This document shows positions 24,141 to 32,681 of a stretch of DNA of 52,254 nucleotides, one piece after another. Source of the DNA: Candidatus Aminicenantota bacterium (GTDB taxonomy: Bacteria > Acidobacteriota > Aminicenantia > UBA2199). The stretch spans positions 1 through 52,254 of the forward strand of contig JAPKZK010000152.1 of the NCBI GenBank assembly GCA_026393835.1. The letters run 5' to 3'. How positions within the stretch are numbered: the stretch's first letter is position 1; each line of letters begins with the position of its first letter. Made by a program: the position numbers and the translations under genes. The notes beneath the pieces are model-generated. The model was not told the DNA's origin. It saw nothing but the letters and a program-made list of their open reading frames with translations, and did no database searches.

Positions 24141-25262
24141 TTACATCGGGGGAACTGGGGGAGGTCCCGGTGGGGTAGGTACAAACAATGCAGCCAATTC
24201 CGGTACTTCCGATGCTTTGGCCCATGCGGCCATACCTTGCTTCCATACCAGCGTATCCCGCGTGAGGGTCTGCTGCATGACCATTTGCCGCAGGACATCC
24301 ATGGTAAAAGGCCCGGATTGCGCCCCGCCCACGACGACATGGTACGGGATCGAACCCGGCACCGGCGGCGGCATTGCGCCTCCCTGAGGCTGGTTCTGCC
24401 CCTGCTGCTGTTGAAACATACCTGCCATCTGGGTAGCCATGGCAAAACCCATGCCCAGGCCGATGCCTTCGCCCGCTGTACCACTGGGGTTTTTGGCTGC
24501 CGTTTCCATCGATTTGGCCGCCTGGTACTGCATGAAGTTCTGGAGGTTGCCGATAACGCCCATACTGTTGCGTTTGTCAATGGCTTCCTCTACTTCCGGC
24601 GGAAAGGAGATATTTTCTACCAGGAACTTGGTTACTTCCAACCCGTATTCTTCGAATTCGGGCATTATCTTTTCCTGGAGTAGTTTTGACAGTTCATTAT
24701 ACTGGGCGGCCATATCGATGGCCGGGATTTTGCTCTCCGCCAGCGAATCGGAAAAACGGGTGATAATGATATTTTTTAATTGCTCGGTAATCTCATCCGT
24801 GGTAAACTGCCCATCGGTTCCGGCGACGGCCCGGATCACTTTTACCGGGTCTTTGATGCGCACGGCATAATTGCCGAAAGCCCTGAGGCGAATTGGACCG
24901 AATTCAGGGTCCCTCATCATTATCGGATTTTTGGTGCCCCATTTGCGGTCTGTAAAATTCTTGGTATTGGCAAAATAAATTTCTGCTTTAAACGGGCTGT
25001 TAAAACCGTATTTCCATCCTCTTAAAGTTGACATGATCGGAAGGTTTTGAGTTGTTAGGGTGTACATGCCCGGTTGGAAGACATCCGCCACCTGGCCTTC
25101 GCTTACGAAAACAGCTACCTGCGATTCCCTGACCACCAGCTTGGCGCCGTTCTTGATTTCGTTGTTGTAGCGTTCAAAACGGTGAATCATGGTATCATTG
25201 GTTGGGTCCAGCCACTCGACGATATCTATAAATTCTGCCCTGAGTTTTTCAAAAATACCCAT
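24141..25262 (-). CDS. SPFH-domain protein (YdjI-like) with C-terminal GYF_2 domain
   Basis: A 373-residue protein. The SPFH/band-7 region runs over about residues 20-220, beginning NDTMIHRFERYNNEIKNGAKLVVRESQ and including RDPEFGPIRLRAFGNYAVRI. A region rich in Gly, Met and Gln follows. The C-terminus (about 305-365) is a GYF_2-type domain with YHVVVGGAQSGPFTMDVLRQMV and TLVWKQGMAAWAKASEVPELAALF, then a Pro-rich tail. SPFH proteins form large membrane-associated rings; the GYF_2 domain probably binds proline-rich partners. AGGAGG precedes the ATG by about 6 bases and a good promoter lies upstream. The next gene encodes the zinc-ribbon partner. Confidence 0.85.
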   Translation of the reverse strand: MGIFEKLRAEFIDIVEWLDPTNDTMIHRFERYNNEIKNGAKLVVRESQVAVFVSEGQVADVFQPGMYTLTTQNLPIMSTLRGWKYGFNSPFKAEIYFANTKNFTDRKWGTKNPIMMRDPEFGPIRLRAFGNYAVRIKDPVKVIRAVAGTDGQFTTDEITEQLKNIIITRFSDSLAESKIPAIDMAAQYNELSKLLQEKIMPEFEEYGLEVTKFLVENISFPPEVEEAIDKRNSMGVIGNLQNFMQYQAAKSMETAAKNPSGTAGEGIGLGMGFAMATQMAGMFQQQQGQNQPQGGAMPPPVPGSIPYHVVVGGAQSGPFTMDVLRQMVMQQTLTRDTLVWKQGMAAWAKASEVPELAALFVPTPPGPPPVPPM

Positions 25263-25311
25263 TGTGTCCTCCTTTTAGTTAAATTGGGAAAAAGGTTTTT
25301 TTCCCGGTCAG

Positions 25312-25341
25312 ATTATAAACTATTATATGGAAAAAAGTCAA
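25312..25341 (-). promoter_or_regulatory. Promoter of the SPFH/zinc-ribbon operon
   Basis: On the minus strand TTGACT (25341-25336) and TATAAT (25317-25312) are 18 bp apart, about 50 bp upstream of the ATG. Confidence 0.6.
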
Positions 25342-25391
25342 CTTCTCTTATTATTTATCCAGGGGTCCCCGGGCGAACACGCGGGTTCGCC

Positions 25392-26378
25392 CTACGTTAG
25401 CCAGCCGTTCTCTTTGTACCAGATGGCCGTACGGGTCAGACCTTCCCGAAGCGGGGTCACGGGATTGTAATGTAATTCTTTCCTGGCTTTTGAAATGTCG
25501 AAGGCTTTGTTCCTGGTGAACAAATTCAGCAATTTCCGAGAGAGAGTCGGCTCGATTTGCGGCGAGCGGCTGACTAAGTCGCTGAAAAATGCCGCAATGT
25601 GAACCGTCCACAAGGGGATACGCATTTTAGGAACCGGTTTGTTAAAGAGTTCCGCCACGATTTTTACCAGTTCTCGCAGCGGCAGGTACTGGCCGCCGGC
25701 CAGGGTGTAGATTTGGCCCGACGCCGCGGGCGCTTCGCCGGCCATAATAATACCCGCCACCAGGTCTTCGACATAGGTCAGGTGACAGAGTGTATTCCCT
25801 TTTCCGATCATCCGGAAATTTCTTTTATAAATATCCTGGAACAATTCCAGGAACCGTTTACTGCCCGGACCGTAGATACAAACGGGCCGCACCACCACGC
25901 TGTCCATCTTACCTTTTTGGAAATAGGAGAGCGCCAGTTTCTCCGCTTTCACTCTCGACTCCTGGTAAGGTGTGCCGGGATTGTAAGGGGCGTCTTCCCT
26001 GGCCGGGGGGTTGGCAAGCACGCCCTGTACTCCGACGGTGCTGCAATGAACAAACCGTCTCACGCCCCCGGCAATGGAATCCTCCAGCAGGGCGCGGGTA
26101 CCCTCGACATTAACCGTTGTCAACATATCTTTGGTGATTCGTTGTTGCCGGTACAACGACGCAAGATGAAAGACGATGTCTACGCCCCTGATTTTTCCCC
26201 TGAGAGAATTAGGTTCGGATAGATCGCCGTCGATCAGTTTTACATCCAATTTTTCCAACAGTTCCCGGTTGCTGTTTTTTCTTACCAGGGCTTTGACGGC
26301 ATAGCCTCTTTCTTTTAATGCCCGGCAAAGATAGCCGCCGGTAAAACCGCTGGCGCCTGTTACTAATGCTTTCTTCAT
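25392..26378 (-). CDS. NAD(P)-dependent epimerase/dehydratase (extended SDR)
   Basis: This 328-residue Rossmann enzyme has the NAD-binding motif GASGFTGGYLC near residue 8. It continues with DGDLSEPNSLRGKIRGVDIVFHLAS near 51 and FVHCSTVGVQG near 110. The active-site region is GTPYQESRVKAEKLA near 138: the Tyr is present, but the usual Lys four residues later is Arg. VVRPVCIYGPGSKRF, FRMIGKGNTLCHLTYVEDLVAGIIMA and the C-terminal ISKARKELHYNPVTPLREGL are typical of NAD-dependent epimerase/dehydratases acting on nucleotide sugars or on steroid/flavonoid-like substrates (dihydroflavonol reductase-like). No sugar-pathway genes are adjacent. A clear promoter precedes it. Confidence 0.83.
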   Translation of the reverse strand: MKKALVTGASGFTGGYLCRALKERGYAVKALVRKNSNRELLEKLDVKLIDGDLSEPNSLRGKIRGVDIVFHLASLYRQQRITKDMLTTVNVEGTRALLEDSIAGGVRRFVHCSTVGVQGVLANPPAREDAPYNPGTPYQESRVKAEKLALSYFQKGKMDSVVVRPVCIYGPGSKRFLELFQDIYKRNFRMIGKGNTLCHLTYVEDLVAGIIMAGEAPAASGQIYTLAGGQYLPLRELVKIVAELFNKPVPKMRIPLWTVHIAAFFSDLVSRSPQIEPTLSRKLLNLFTRNKAFDISKARKELHYNPVTPLREGLTRTAIWYKENGWLT

Positions 26379-26431
26379 ATTAATAATGCCTCAACTTATT
26401 TCAAAAATAATAAAAATTTTTATAATGAAGT

Positions 26432-26460
26432 ATTTTAAACTGTTAAGGAAATAATGTCAA
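26432..26460 (-). promoter_or_regulatory. Promoter of the epimerase gene
   Basis: On the minus strand TTGACA (26460-26455) and TAAAAT (26437-26432) are 17 bp apart. It is divergent from the promoter of the EnvC-like operon. Confidence 0.6.
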
Positions 26461-26580
26461 GTAAGTAAAAACCAGGACAGCAATTCCCTTTTTAACCTTA
26501 AAAAAAGAAATTTTAATTGGGCAGACACGGGCGCCCTAAAATTATTCAATATGAGAATTGCCGGGAAAACCTAAGTCGAT

Positions 26581-26609
26581 TTGAAAATTCCGGCAATATA
26601 TCGTATAAT
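26581..26609 (+). promoter_or_regulatory. Promoter of the EnvC-like/S41/deacetylase operon
   Basis: TTGAAA at 26581-26586 and TATAAT at 26604-26609 are 17 bp apart, giving a leader of about 48 nt before the ATG at 26663. No strong Shine-Dalgarno site is visible. Confidence 0.6.
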
Positions 26610-26662
26610 CCTTTCTTATTAACCCGGGTACTGGAAAACGCGGATTAAAATTTGCTGGTAAA

Positions 26663-27832
26663 ATGAAAAAAACAAGCGCTTTTATTTTGCTGACCTTCAT
26701 GTTTATGCTTTCACCTTGCGGGATAGGGGCAGATGTTGCACCGGTCCCGGCAGGGGAAGAAAGCGCGGCCTACAAAAAAAAATTGGCCGATATCAACAGC
26801 CAGGTGGAAACGATTAACAATAAAATAATCGCCCTGAAACAAGAAAAAAACTCCCTACTGAACGGAATCTATAGCATCGAACTGCGCTATGAAAAAGAAT
26901 TGATCGAAACCAATAAAGTACTGCTGCAGTTAAGAAACACCGAGGAAAAAATAAATGTAAAAGAGATGGAAAAAAAAGACCTGGAAACCCGGATCGAGGC
27001 TTCGAAACAAAAATTGAAAAAAATTATCCGCATCCTGTACAAAATCGGCAGTAATACCTACTTGAAAATCTTTATCCGGGTAGACACCATCGACCAACTG
27101 TTTAAAAATTACCGCCTCTTCATGTCCCTGATCCGGTACAAATCCGAAGAGATCGATAAAATAAAAACAAATATCCGCCTGTTGAACAACGTAAAAATGC
27201 AATTACAGGAAGAATATTCAAAACTCCAGGGGTTTAAACAATTACAAGAACAAAAAATGCGGAATATTTGGGGCCTCAAACAAGAAAAATTGAACCTGGT
27301 AAAGAAAATTAATGCCGACAAAGACGACTATATTCAATTGTTGGAAGAACTGAGGTATGAAGCGGCGCGTTTGCATGAAGTGCTCTCCGGTCGAAAAGTG
27401 AAAAGCAGCCTTAAAGTCATCGACCTGAAAAAGCTAAAGGGACGCCTGAACTGGCCCCTGGACGGCAAAGTTATCTCCTCCTTCGGCAAGAAAAAAAGCA
27501 CCCGTTTCGACACATATATTATTAATAATGGCATCGAAATCAACCCCTCTGCTTCAGACCGGATAAAAGCGGTCTATGCCGGCGATGTGGTGTACGCCGA
27601 GTATTACATAGGTTATGGCAACCTGGTCATTATCCAACATTCAAGGGACCTGCACTCGCTCTACGGTCATTGCAAAGAAATTTTGAAAAAACCGGGGGAC
27701 AGCATTACCTCCGGCGAAGAGATTGCAATTGCCGGGGATACCGGCACTACTTACGGCAAATCTCTTTATTTCGAAATTCGACTCCACCTGAAATCCCAGG
27801 ACCCCCTGGAATGGCTGAAAAAAAAGAGATAG
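26663..27832 (+). CDS. EnvC-like murein hydrolase activator (degenerate M23 domain)
   Basis: A 389-residue exported protein. It has a signal peptide (hydrophobic residues 6-20, GIGADVAP after), a long coiled coil (about 35-245), and a C-terminal M23/LytM domain (about 260-385) starting RLNWPLDGKVISSFGKKK. In active M23 peptidases a zinc ligand His opens the HxxxD motif; here the matching place reads NNGIEINPS, with Asn. The HSLYGH motif keeps a His, but the final HxH is LYFEI. Loss of zinc ligands is typical of EnvC-type activators, which switch on cell-wall amidases at the division site rather than cut peptidoglycan. It heads an operon with an S41 protein and a divergent polysaccharide deacetylase, the same order as in many Gram-negative genomes. 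Confidence 0.87.
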   Translation: MKKTSAFILLTFMFMLSPCGIGADVAPVPAGEESAAYKKKLADINSQVETINNKIIALKQEKNSLLNGIYSIELRYEKELIETNKVLLQLRNTEEKINVKEMEKKDLETRIEASKQKLKKIIRILYKIGSNTYLKIFIRVDTIDQLFKNYRLFMSLIRYKSEEIDKIKTNIRLLNNVKMQLQEEYSKLQGFKQLQEQKMRNIWGLKQEKLNLVKKINADKDDYIQLLEELRYEAARLHEVLSGRKVKSSLKVIDLKKLKGRLNWPLDGKVISSFGKKKSTRFDTYIINNGIEINPSASDRIKAVYAGDVVYAEYYIGYGNLVIIQHSRDLHSLYGHCKEILKKPGDSITSGEEIAIAGDTGTTYGKSLYFEIRLHLKSQDPLEWLKKKR

Positions 27833-27903
27833 CGACAGCAAGTCCATTTTGTGTTATAATCTGCTCTCATAAAGCATAAAGCGTAAAGCGTATAGGTTGA
27901 TCG

Positions 27904-29148
27904 ATGATAAAGACAAATAGAATATTATTCCTGGTGGGCGTCCTGTTGTTTGCGTTCTTCCTGCTCCTGGCCGACCGGATCATTTTCCAGTCCCACCCGG
28001 AGCTGGGAAAAGAGTATCGCTATTTATCTCTTTTTTCAGAAGTAGCAGCGCAGGTGAAAACCAATTATGTCGAAGACGTCGATCCGTCCGAAAAATTCCC
28101 GGGCGCTTTTTCCGCCATGCTCGGTTCCCTGGACCCCTTTTCCTCTTACCTGGATGCCGATAAAACCCAAACATACGGGGCCTATCGATCGGGCCGGTGC
28201 TGGGGCTGCGGCATCTACGGCGCAAAAGTCCTGAATTATTTTTATATTACCGATGTGACCCCGGGTTCCCCGGCTGAACAGGCCGGACTGAAACACGGGG
28301 ATATGATCAAAGCGGTAAACGGCGTAAGCCTCTATTCCCGCTCCTACTGGGAAATGTTCCTCTCGCTGCTCTCCACCGGGCCCCAAAATATCCAGGTTAC
28401 GCTATTTAAAAAGGACTCCAGGGATACCCGGAAATTTGAACTGCAGACCCGGTTAATAGCATTGCACACGGTCGTCACACCCATGCCAAAGGACATTTTG
28501 TTGGTAAAATTACCCCGCTTCGACGCCGCCGCCGCCGCCCTTTTAAAAGAGCAACTGGCCGCTTACAGCGGCGCCCCGGACCGTACCGATAAACCTTTGA
28601 AACTGATCATCGATCTCAGAACCTACCGCGGCGGCGACCTGGAATCTTTCAAGCAAATTGCCAACCTCTTTTTTAATGATAAAATAGCGCTGACCCTTAA
28701 ATTAAAAGACAGGGTAAAAGATATCTTCCCGGAAACAAAAGGAAAAAACATACCGGCATATAAGGCAGTAGTCATCATCAATCGCTCTACCCGGATGTAT
28801 GGAGAACTCCTGGCAGCTATTTTTAAAGATACAGGGGCAAAAACCGGGAACGGGACGGCGTCCCGGTACCCCGTTACATTAGTAGGAACAACAACCCAGG
28901 GATTTATTTCAGAATTGAAAGCCATTTCCCTCCAGGACGGCAGTTCCATACTGCTGACGGAAGGCCTGTTCCTGTTGAACGGTAAAGCCACGGCATCCAA
29001 AGGAATCGAGCCGGATATAGAAATAAAAGACAAAAATTCAGAGCAGATCATGGATAAATGTATTTCGATCTTTGCTTCCGGCGCTGCCCCCGGCGGCCCG
29101 ACAACGGAAAAACAAGACAATGGTAAAGAAAAAGGGAAAACGCTCTAA
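27904..29148 (+). CDS. S41 (CtpA-like) family protein, catalytic residues apparently lost
   Basis: This 414-residue protein has an N-terminal membrane anchor (residues about 8-25), then the usual S41 helical region (LGSLDPFSSYLDADKTQTY). A PDZ domain follows (YFYITDVTPGSPAEQAGLKHGDMIKAVNGVSL, about residues 110-150), then the protease core (LLVKLPRFDAAAAALLKEQL, LIIDLRTYRGGDLESF). In active CtpA the nucleophile lies in a GxASASE motif; the matching segment is NRSTRMYGELLAAIFKD, with no Ser at that place. The general-base Lys of the TxGKG motif is replaced (VGTTTQGFISEL). It is probably an inactive scaffold member of the EnvC module, a view consistent with its partner. Its end overlaps the next gene by 29 bases. 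Confidence 0.83.
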   Translation: MIKTNRILFLVGVLLFAFFLLLADRIIFQSHPELGKEYRYLSLFSEVAAQVKTNYVEDVDPSEKFPGAFSAMLGSLDPFSSYLDADKTQTYGAYRSGRCWGCGIYGAKVLNYFYITDVTPGSPAEQAGLKHGDMIKAVNGVSLYSRSYWEMFLSLLSTGPQNIQVTLFKKDSRDTRKFELQTRLIALHTVVTPMPKDILLVKLPRFDAAAAALLKEQLAAYSGAPDRTDKPLKLIIDLRTYRGGDLESFKQIANLFFNDKIALTLKLKDRVKDIFPETKGKNIPAYKAVVIINRSTRMYGELLAAIFKDTGAKTGNGTASRYPVTLVGTTTQGFISELKAISLQDGSSILLTEGLFLLNGKATASKGIEPDIEIKDKNSEQIMDKCISIFASGAAPGGPTTEKQDNGKEKGKTL

Positions 29149-30355
29149 AAAACAAAATTCGTCTGTCGTCTTCCTGGCCATAATGATCGCGGTAGCGGTT
29201 TTCACCGTGGTTCTCCTGGAATACATCGATTTCAGGAAAGGCAAAAAATCATTTATTTTCACACAATTGATTCCCTTGAAAACTGTATCCAACAAAATCG
29301 AGCAATTCAACCAGGAATTCCTGGAGGTATTGAATAAAAATAATATCGAATGCAGTTATCACCAGGATGATCAGCGGATGTATCATTTCAGCCTGGAAGT
29401 GGATGCTTCCCGTTTTGACAGCCTGGTTTCCAGGATAGAAGGGATCGCGCACCGCCTGGACGGCAAGATAACGTTGGCCCAGGTCCAGGGTATGACCGGT
29501 AAATCCATCGCGCTTTATAAAGTGACCCTGGGAAGGAAAATATCGCATTGGATTTTGATTACGAAATTAAAGAAGAGCGCCGGGAAGTCTGAAAAAGTAA
29601 CGGAAGCAAAACCGCGGGAAGAGAAGCCGGGGGCAGAGGCGGTCAAAGTCCCGCAGTTGCCGGCGCATCCGGCGCGCCAGTCCGGCCAGCCGGCCAGGTT
29701 GGCTTTTATAATCGATGATGTAGGCGCTTATGATATCGGCGCCCTGGCTTTAAAGAAATTGGGGATTCCCATTACGGCTTCTATATTGCCCGATGCGCCC
29801 CGCGCCCGCGAAGAGGCGGAATGGGTCCAGGAGTATGGTTTGCAAGCGTTGATCCATCTGCCCATGGCGCCCCAAAACGGCGACGGTCAGACGTATGATC
29901 AAGAGCAGACCATCAACCTGCAATCCACCGATGATGATATCCGGTCTTTAATCGAAAGGGCCAAACAAATTATTCCCAATGCCATCGGCGTCAATAATCA
30001 CCAGGGGTCGCTGGCTACTTCAGACAGTGGATTAATGACCCGGACGTTAAAGATCATAAAGGAAGAGGGGTTGTTTTTCGTAGATTCCCGTACTATCGGT
30101 AATACCGTGGCATATGATGTGGCCCAAAGCCTGGGTATGAAAGCGAATTATAAGGATGCGTTTCTGGATCATGTAAAGACGTATTCGCATTCCGTCGAGC
30201 AGATTCATCGGTTGGTGGAGATTGCTTTGCAAAAAGGCGAAGCCATCGGCATCGGGCATCCCAATGATAGTACTTTGAAAGCGCTCCGGGATTCTATTCC
30301 CTATATTCGGTCCCGTGGAGTAAACATCGTTTTTGTCAGTGAGTTAGTGGAATAA
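29120..30355 (+). CDS. Divergent polysaccharide deacetylase family protein
   Basis: A 411-residue protein with a basic N-terminus, one membrane helix (about 18-35), a linker with Pro/Ala/Lys, and a C-terminal deacetylase-like barrel over about 195-411. The barrel begins ARLAFIIDDVGAYDIGALALKKLGIPITASILPD, then HLPMAPQNGD, GVNNHQGSLATSD, FFVDSRTI and EAIGIGHPNDST. This is the divergent polysaccharide deacetylase (YibQ) family, found beside EnvC and S41 genes and thought to act on the cell wall; the family keeps only part of the NodB metal site (DD, HxH-like pairs). I chose the ATG at 29120, in the overlap with the S41 gene; the longer frame is a shadow. Confidence 0.87.
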   Translation: MVKKKGKRSKKQNSSVVFLAIMIAVAVFTVVLLEYIDFRKGKKSFIFTQLIPLKTVSNKIEQFNQEFLEVLNKNNIECSYHQDDQRMYHFSLEVDASRFDSLVSRIEGIAHRLDGKITLAQVQGMTGKSIALYKVTLGRKISHWILITKLKKSAGKSEKVTEAKPREEKPGAEAVKVPQLPAHPARQSGQPARLAFIIDDVGAYDIGALALKKLGIPITASILPDAPRAREEAEWVQEYGLQALIHLPMAPQNGDGQTYDQEQTINLQSTDDDIRSLIERAKQIIPNAIGVNNHQGSLATSDSGLMTRTLKIIKEEGLFFVDSRTIGNTVAYDVAQSLGMKANYKDAFLDHVKTYSHSVEQIHRLVEIALQKGEAIGIGHPNDSTLKALRDSIPYIRSRGVNIVFVSELVE

Positions 30356-30370
30356 CCCCACTGCGTGGGG
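30356..30370 (+). terminator. GC hairpin after the deacetylase gene
   Basis: CCCCAC-TGC-GTGGGG directly follows the stop codon and is followed by GGGCGTTTTG. The identical core stands after hutH at 17347, so this may be a dispersed palindromic element used as a transcript end. It is a weak terminator by T-run criteria. Confidence 0.5.
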
Positions 30371-30489
30371 GGGCGTTTTGTAGAACTGAACCGGGATATT
30401 TAACTTCCGTAACAGAGTCAGGCTCGGTTTGCTTAACCAAAAACTTTTGGAAGTCCAGAAACCTTTTCTCGAAAAGGTTTCTGGTACAT

Positions 30490-30894
30490 TCATAAAATTT
30501 CAATTTTTATTTTTGTCTTGTTTTGAAACACCTTAAAATCATTATCGAAGGTTATCAACTTCCGGCAGTACCGCTCAGCCAGTTTCAAATGAATAACATC
30601 ATTTATATTTTTGCATTGATTCAGCCGTTTACATAGGGCGTAAGCATCCGTCAATATATCCTTATCGATTGACTGTTGAACATAATCCAAATAGAAATCC
30701 ACATCACGAGATATATGGTTTAAATCGATCTTCAACTTTGCCAGTGTAAAAATAAATTCCTGGATGGTCAGGGGAGAAAGAAACAATTCGTTATTTTCAA
30801 TTAATTTTCTTACTAATTTTGCCGCGGTATTGCGTTTTTCCTCGCCCTGGTCGGCAGAAATATAGATCAGTACGTTCGTGTCAACATAGACCAT
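30490..30894 (-). CDS. PIN-domain toxin (VapC-like)
   Basis: A 134-residue protein starting MVYVDTNVLIYISADQ, with the first conserved Asp in YVDTN. A Glu lies in LTIQEFIFTLAK, Asp in NINDVIHLKLAE, and FDNDF near the end. Together these are the four acidic sites of a PIN RNase domain. The fold and length suit the VapC toxin class, which cleave tRNA or rRNA. Its start overlaps the end of the upstream small gene by 14 bases, as in coupled toxin-antitoxin operons. A lone ORF-like region of about 120 bp with a hairpin separates it from the deacetylase gene. Confidence 0.85.
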   Translation of the reverse strand: MVYVDTNVLIYISADQGEEKRNTAAKLVRKLIENNELFLSPLTIQEFIFTLAKLKIDLNHISRDVDFYLDYVQQSIDKDILTDAYALCKRLNQCKNINDVIHLKLAERYCRKLITFDNDFKVFQNKTKIKIEIL

Positions 30895-31132
30895 AGTTCA
30901 TCTCATTCATAAGAGCATCTATATTGACGCTCTTGTCTATTTTGAGATTCCTTTTTTTGGCATTTTCCAGCAACTGGTCAAATTGCGCCAATTTCACTGT
31001 TTGCCGATCATCGGAGATTATATCAGGATAGGGTAATACAATGATTTCAATCTTCTTTTTCCTGAACGTTTCAGGAATTTTTATGGTTACTGTTCCTCTA
31101 TCTGTTTGTCTTACTTCCCTAATCGCTAACAT
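30881..31132 (-). CDS. Probable antitoxin of the PIN pair
   Basis: An 83-residue protein upstream of, and overlapping, the PIN gene. The N-terminal half (REVRQTDRGTVTIKIPETFRKKKIEIIVLPY) looks like a short beta-rich dimerisation domain. The C-terminal half is charged and helical (LLENAKKRNLKIDKSVNIDALMNEMNYG), typical for a toxin-wrapping tail. I do not recognise an exact family, so the call rests on size, order and overlap. Confidence 0.65.
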   Translation of the reverse strand: MLAIREVRQTDRGTVTIKIPETFRKKKIEIIVLPYPDIISDDRQTVKLAQFDQLLENAKKRNLKIDKSVNIDALMNEMNYGLC

Positions 31133-31285
31133 ATTAAACTCCTCATCATTTTATTTTAATATATTGTACACTATTTCCGCCCATTTTGAAATAGACTTTA
31201 AACAGGATTTTTTTGATCCGGGGGGGCTCTTTTCGAGAAAGCCGCCCCCCATTCCCCCTACAAAAGCTTTTGTTTAAAAAATTGG

Positions 31286-31314
31286 TTGAAATTTCCCTGT
31301 TTTTCGTTTATGAT
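31286..31314 (+). promoter_or_regulatory. Promoter of the DUF1028 gene
   Basis: TTGAAA at 31286-31291 and TATGAT at 31309-31314 are 17 bp apart. A strong AGGAGG (31328-31333) follows, then a GTG start at 31339. Confidence 0.6.
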
Positions 31315-31338
31315 TAAGGGGAAAAAAGGAGGTTCGCA

Positions 31339-32349
31339 GTGAATAATAAAAAAAGTTCCGTTTTTATAATTGGTTTAATTATCCTTGTGGGTTGGCTTCT
31401 TAATCCGCAGCCGGTTCGGGGCGAAGAAAATAAGAAAGATATACATTTTAACGTGAATACTTTTTCCATCGTGGCTCGTGATGAAGCTACGGGCGAACTG
31501 GGGGTTGCAGTGGCCTCGCGTTTCTTTGCCGTGGGGAATGTGGTTCCCTGGGCCAAAGCCGGCGTCGGCGCCGTGGCAACCCAATCATTCATGAATACGT
31601 CGTTCGGATGGCGCGGCCTGGAACTGCTGGAAAAAGGTTTGACCCCGGAAGAAGCAGTACAGGTTTTGACCCGGAATGATGAAAACCCGGCTCAGCGACA
31701 ACTCGGTATAGTGGCAGCCGACGGCAAGTCGGCTACTTACACCGGGAAAAATTGCCTGGTCTGGGCCGGCGGCAGAAACGGCCCCAATTATGCCGTCCAG
31801 GGCAATATCCTGGCCGGTGAAGCAGTGGTCGCAGCCGTGGAAAAAGCGTTCCTGGAAACCAGGGGGACCCTGGCGGAACGTATGTATGCGGCGTTGGTGG
31901 CGGGCGATAAAAACGGCGGCGATTCCCGCGGTAAACAATCGGCTGCCTTGCTGGTGGTAAAAGAAGGCGCGGGCTACGCCGGATACACGGACCGGGCCAT
32001 CGATATCCGCGTGGATGACCACCCCGAGCCATTTAAAGAATTGGGCCGTTTACTGGAATTGGGCCAGATGAATTACGCCTGGAACGAAGCCTGGACTTTA
32101 TTTACAAAAAAGAAATACGCGGAAGCCCTGCCCCGCATGGAAACAGCGGCCAATCTGCCGTCCGCCAACGCCGAGGTGTTTTACGACCTGGCGGTGATTC
32201 GATTGGCCGCCGGTAAAAAAGATGCGGCCCTAACGGCCCTGAAAAAAGCGTTGTCCCTGAACGGGAAATTGAAAAAACAAGCCGCGGCGGATGGAGATTT
32301 ATCTGTCTTGCACGGGGACCCCGGTTTCGAACGACTGGTGAAAGAATAA
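31339..32349 (+). CDS. Exported DUF1028 (Ntn-hydrolase-like) protein with TPR tail
   Basis: This 336-residue protein has a signal peptide (hydrophobic residues 8-22, then QPVRGEE). The DUF1028 domain over about 35-235 starts FNVNTFSIVARDEATGELGVAVASRFFAVG. It contains AGVGAVATQSFMN, LELLEKGLTPEEAVQVL, RQLGIVAADGKSATYTG and GNILAGEAVV. The family has an Ntn-hydrolase-like fold with unproven activity. The last 90 residues form one or two TPR units (NAEVFYDLAVIRLAAGKKDAALTALKKAL). The GTG start is supported by AGGAGG six bases upstream and a promoter. The gene stands alone. Confidence 0.85.
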   Translation: MNNKKSSVFIIGLIILVGWLLNPQPVRGEENKKDIHFNVNTFSIVARDEATGELGVAVASRFFAVGNVVPWAKAGVGAVATQSFMNTSFGWRGLELLEKGLTPEEAVQVLTRNDENPAQRQLGIVAADGKSATYTGKNCLVWAGGRNGPNYAVQGNILAGEAVVAAVEKAFLETRGTLAERMYAALVAGDKNGGDSRGKQSAALLVVKEGAGYAGYTDRAIDIRVDDHPEPFKELGRLLELGQMNYAWNEAWTLFTKKKYAEALPRMETAANLPSANAEVFYDLAVIRLAAGKKDAALTALKKALSLNGKLKKQAAADGDLSVLHGDPGFERLVKE

Positions 32350-32446
32350 AAAATTGCAATGAAAATTCCGGCTCCGTTCATTATAGGGGCTTGATTTATA
32401 CTGTAGGGGCTTGATTTATCAAACCCCGCACAGGCGGTTCATTTTC

Positions 32447-32497
32447 GGGTTTGATGAATCAAACCCATACCAATAGGCAGCGCACCAATAAGTGCGC
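32447..32497. repeat. Two strong inverted repeats in an intergenic region
   Basis: GGGTTTGAT-GA-ATCAAACCC at 32447-32466 is a 9-bp stem with a 2-base loop. GCGCAC-CAATAA-GTGCGC at 32480-32497 is a 6-bp stem. Just upstream, the phrase TAGGGGCTTGATTTAT occurs twice at about 32381-32420. The remaining sequence between the DUF1028 gene and 32682 has no gene that I can see. Confidence 0.55.
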
Positions 32498-32681
32498 CGA
32501 GCGGCCACTGCCGTCACAGTGTATAGAACATCAATAGAATTACCTCCACTATCTGTCGCCATCGATCGGTCTTTCATTTATTTTATTCGCGACATCGAAA
32601 GCGGCGCCATATTGTTCGTGGGCCGGGTTTTGAATCCAGTGGCCAATTAAAATTGGGGAGGAAAAAGGGACAGGCGAAAAA

